A DNA stretch of 64,000 bases from assembly GCA_028686135.1 (NCBI GenBank), contig JAQUCP010000003.1:1-64000 (forward strand), in the 5' to 3' direction. The translations under genes and the position numbers were made by a program. The notes below the pieces were generated by a model, which did no database searches, had not been told where the DNA came from, and saw nothing but the letters and a program-made list of their open reading frames with translations. This DNA comes from UBA12481 sp012523435 (GTDB lineage: Bacteria; Bacteroidota; Bacteroidia; Bacteroidales; UBA12481). This document shows, piece by piece, positions 62,364-64,000 of this stretch (positions are counted from its first letter, which is position 1; each line of letters opens with the position of its first letter).

Positions 62364-63402
62364 GGGGCTTGCGATCGGGATAGAAGCCTTTGCCAAAGAC
62401 CTCATACTCATCTACTTTTCTGACACATGCCTTGAACCAGGCTCCCAGAAAGCCAGTACCATACCCAGCCATTTGTATCATCGAGGCAAGCAGCGCTTTA
62501 AATGCGGTTAGCAGCGATCCGGTTCGGATGGTAGCATCAATAAAAACCAATAAAAGCCAAAGCAGTAATGGGGCAGCCAACAGAAGTGGCCAGGCGGAAT
62601 GCATGAGTATAGCCAACAGAATGGCGAGGGCAACCAGCAGGCCATTCCCATAAACGAAAAGCGTGGGTAACAGAAAAAAGAGTTTGAAGGTATCCGGATA
62701 CACTTTAGAGATGATCACCCTGGTTTTTCCAAAGCCATGGACCTGACGATAAAACTGATTCAGGCTGGTTCGCCGCTTATGATAAACAAACGCCTCTGGT
62801 ATGAGGGCAGTTGTAAAGCCAGCCTTGATCAATTCGATACTAAAAACCATATCCTCGCCAGGGTGCATTCGCGTGACTGGGTATCCCCCGGTAGCAATCC
62901 AAGCCTGACGGGAGATGCCCATATTAAAACTCCGAGGGTGAAATTTGGAAACCTGCCTGCGCCCTCCACGGATGCCCCCGGTAGTCAGAAAAGAGGTCAT
63001 CGCGTAAGATATGGCCTTCTGAACCCGGTTAAAATTCCCGGCGGCACGATCGGGCCCACCGAAGAAATCCACTGGATGCTTTTCTAGGTAGTCATCCACC
63101 TTCATGAGGTAATCCGGCGGCAGTATGCAATCACTATCGACAAAGATCAAGTAATCACCTATCGCTTGCTCCATCCCGAAATTGCGAGCTATGGAAGGGC
63201 CGGATTTTGGCTGGTCGAAATACCGGATGGGCATTTGATCAGCATAGGTAGCCACGACCTGGTCTGATTTTATCGACGAGCCGTCTTCCACGATGACTAC
63301 TTCGAACGCCCGGCAGGTTTGGTTAGCCAGACTGGCCAGCAGTTCGGTCATTTCACCGGGACGGTTATAGACAGGGACAATGAACGAGTACTGACGTGTC
63401 AT
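62353..63402 (-). CDS. GT2 family glycosyltransferase with C-terminal membrane helices
   Basis: A 349-residue protein. Residues 3-240 form a GT-A domain: FIVPVYNRPGEMTELLASL, VIVEDGSS, the DxD-like IFVDSDCIL (about 90-98), and HPGEDMVFSIELIKAG. Hydrophobic helices follow near 245-300, so it is probably membrane-bound. The donor and acceptor are unknown. The start ATG overlaps the stop of the upstream methyltransferase by 4 bases, indicating co-translation and a shared surface-glycan or lipid pathway. Confidence 0.9.
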   Translation of the reverse strand: MTRQYSFIVPVYNRPGEMTELLASLANQTCRAFEVVIVEDGSSIKSDQVVATYADQMPIRYFDQPKSGPSIARNFGMEQAIGDYLIFVDSDCILPPDYLMKVDDYLEKHPVDFFGGPDRAAGNFNRVQKAISYAMTSFLTTGGIRGGRRQVSKFHPRSFNMGISRQAWIATGGYPVTRMHPGEDMVFSIELIKAGFTTALIPEAFVYHKRRTSLNQFYRQVHGFGKTRVIISKVYPDTFKLFFLLPTLFVYGNGLLVALAILLAILMHSAWPLLLAAPLLLWLLLVFIDATIRTGSLLTAFKALLASMIQMAGYGTGFLGAWFKACVRKVDEYEVFGKGFYPDRKPLTR

Positions 63403-64000
63403 TGTGGTTTAAAAGCTAAGTAAAGGATCTCTCCCGGGGCAAGGCGGAACCGTTCGATCTCTTCAGGCTGAAAATGGTCGGCTACGCTCCATTCTACCAC
63501 GTTGAATCCAGCCTGTCTCAAGCGAGCCGGATAATCTTTCCCGTACAGCCGGAGGTGATCCTTCTGTCCGAAATGTTTTTCGCGTTCCCGGGGATCTTTG
63601 ATTGTTGGGTCTTCATACGTGGCTTCCAGTGTAGGGTCCTGTGGAACCTGCATGATTGCTAAGCCGCCCGGTTTTAACACCCGGATGATCTCTCTCATCA
63701 CTTGGCGGTCATTCTCCACATGTTCCAGCACATGGTTACAAAGAATGAGATCGTACGTACCTGAATCAAAAGGAATACTATGCAGGTCAAAATGATAATC
63801 GGCTAAAGGGGACTCTAGATCTGCCGTAACATAATCAATATGAGACATTTTCCGGAATCTTCCGTAGAAACACTGTTCGGGTGCCACATGGAGCATTTTC
63901 ACGGGATAGGTGAGGATGCCCGGAACTCGCACCAAGTAAAGCCATATCAGGCGGTGTCGCTCTAGCGACAAGCAGGACGGGCAGAGGACGTTAGGCCGGG
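63399..64000 (-). CDS. SAM-dependent methyltransferase with CPSC motif (5' end outside the window)
   Basis: The frame is open to the right edge; the codons just before the edge read RPNVLCPSCLSLERHRLIW, a short cysteine pair typical of the N-terminus of this family. An apparent start at 63971 is a TTG in mid-frame and not the real start. A class I methyltransferase core follows: VTADLESPLADYHFDLHSI, then FDSGTYDLILCNHVLEHV and MREIIRVLKPGGLAIMQVP. The methyl acceptor is unknown. Four-base overlap with the glycosyltransferase gene suggests joint work on a glycan or glycolipid. Confidence 0.88.
   Translation of the reverse strand, partial: RPNVLCPSCLSLERHRLIWLYLVRVPGILTYPVKMLHVAPEQCFYGRFRKMSHIDYVTADLESPLADYHFDLHSIPFDSGTYDLILCNHVLEHVENDRQVMREIIRVLKPGGLAIMQVPQDPTLEATYEDPTIKDPREREKHFGQKDHLRLYGKDYPARLRQAGFNVVEWSVADHFQPEEIERFRLAPGEILYLAFKPQ

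Noticed and set aside
63942..64000. Start of the methyltransferase at 63971
   Set aside because: That codon is TTG within a frame that continues to the window edge through a CPSC motif, so the gene is partial.
1..64000. tRNA, rRNA, CRISPR, insertion sequence or prophage
   Set aside because: Every gap is under 300 bases and none showed cloverleaf-like, repeat-spacer or transposase signals by eye; a tRNA or CRISPR scan would settle this.

Overview
The window looks like a chromosomal segment of a Bacteroidota bacterium, probably of the Bacteroidia. The signs are type IX secretion (T9SS) cargo tails, a T9SS plug protein, a six-subunit Na+-translocating NADH:quinone reductase (Na+-NQR) with ApbE, GH97/GH172 glycosidases, an AMP nucleosidase of the short Bacteroidota type, several lipoproteins, and promoters of the Bacteroidota form (TTG, 19-21 bp, TAnnTTTG) with almost no Shine-Dalgarno sequences. 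The genus cannot be fixed from the sequence. Coding density is very high: no gap exceeds 300 bases. I see no rRNA, tRNA, CRISPR array, transposase, integrase or prophage gene.

Layout. 1-6.6 kb: tail of a secreted surface protein, exported GH97 and GH172 enzymes on the minus strand, and two tandem exported bleomycin-hydrolase-like C1 peptidases. 6.6-13.9 kb: a six-gene minus-strand operon related to complex I and group 4 hydrogenases. Its membrane pump subunits keep their key charged residues. Its catalytic subunits lack both the nickel ligands and all four cysteines of the proximal Fe-S cluster. 14-17.8 kb: a lipoprotein galactose mutarotase divergent from galactokinase, plus an uncharacterised lipoprotein. 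17.8-22.1 kb: APS reductase, CysD, CysN and a threonine-synthase-family enzyme in one tight run, which may convert sulfate to sulfite and then to cysteate. 22.2-24.1 kb: LemA and two TPM-domain proteins. 24.1-27.3 kb: a minus-strand operon of M23 peptidase, MerR regulator, Nif3-like protein and a zinc-ribbon coiled-coil protein, divergent from alaS through interleaved promoters.

30-36 kb: lipid kinase, aldo/keto reductase, long-chain acyl-CoA ligase, sodium:solute symporter and recR. 36-43.9 kb: a glycosyltransferase fused to a gutted sugar-phosphate transferase, a SPOR protein, a GNAT acetyltransferase, an HsdR-N-like protein, AMP nucleosidase, HolA, rhomboid protease, a class IV aminotransferase homologue without its lysine, and YqgE/AlgH. 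44-46.7 kb: a methionine gamma-lyase-like enzyme and NhaC. 46.8-53.9 kb: a small Cys/His-rich membrane protein convergent with nqrABCDEF-apbE. 54-56.2 kb: the T9SS plug protein and a likely barrel protein. 56.3-59.2 kb: a large T9SS cargo propeller. 59.4-64 kb: gapA, LuxC-like acyl-CoA reductase, miaA, a GT2 glycosyltransferase and a methyltransferase cut by the window edge.

As a system, the region is rich in ion-coupled energetics: NQR pumps Na+, and NhaC and the solute symporter use it. The hydrogenase-like complex should couple to H+ or Na+ but has a very unusual redox arm. The strongest candidates for something undescribed are that degenerate complex and the sulfate-to-sulfite operon ending in a threonine-synthase relative. 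Function calls rest on reading protein motifs by eye; no database search was run.
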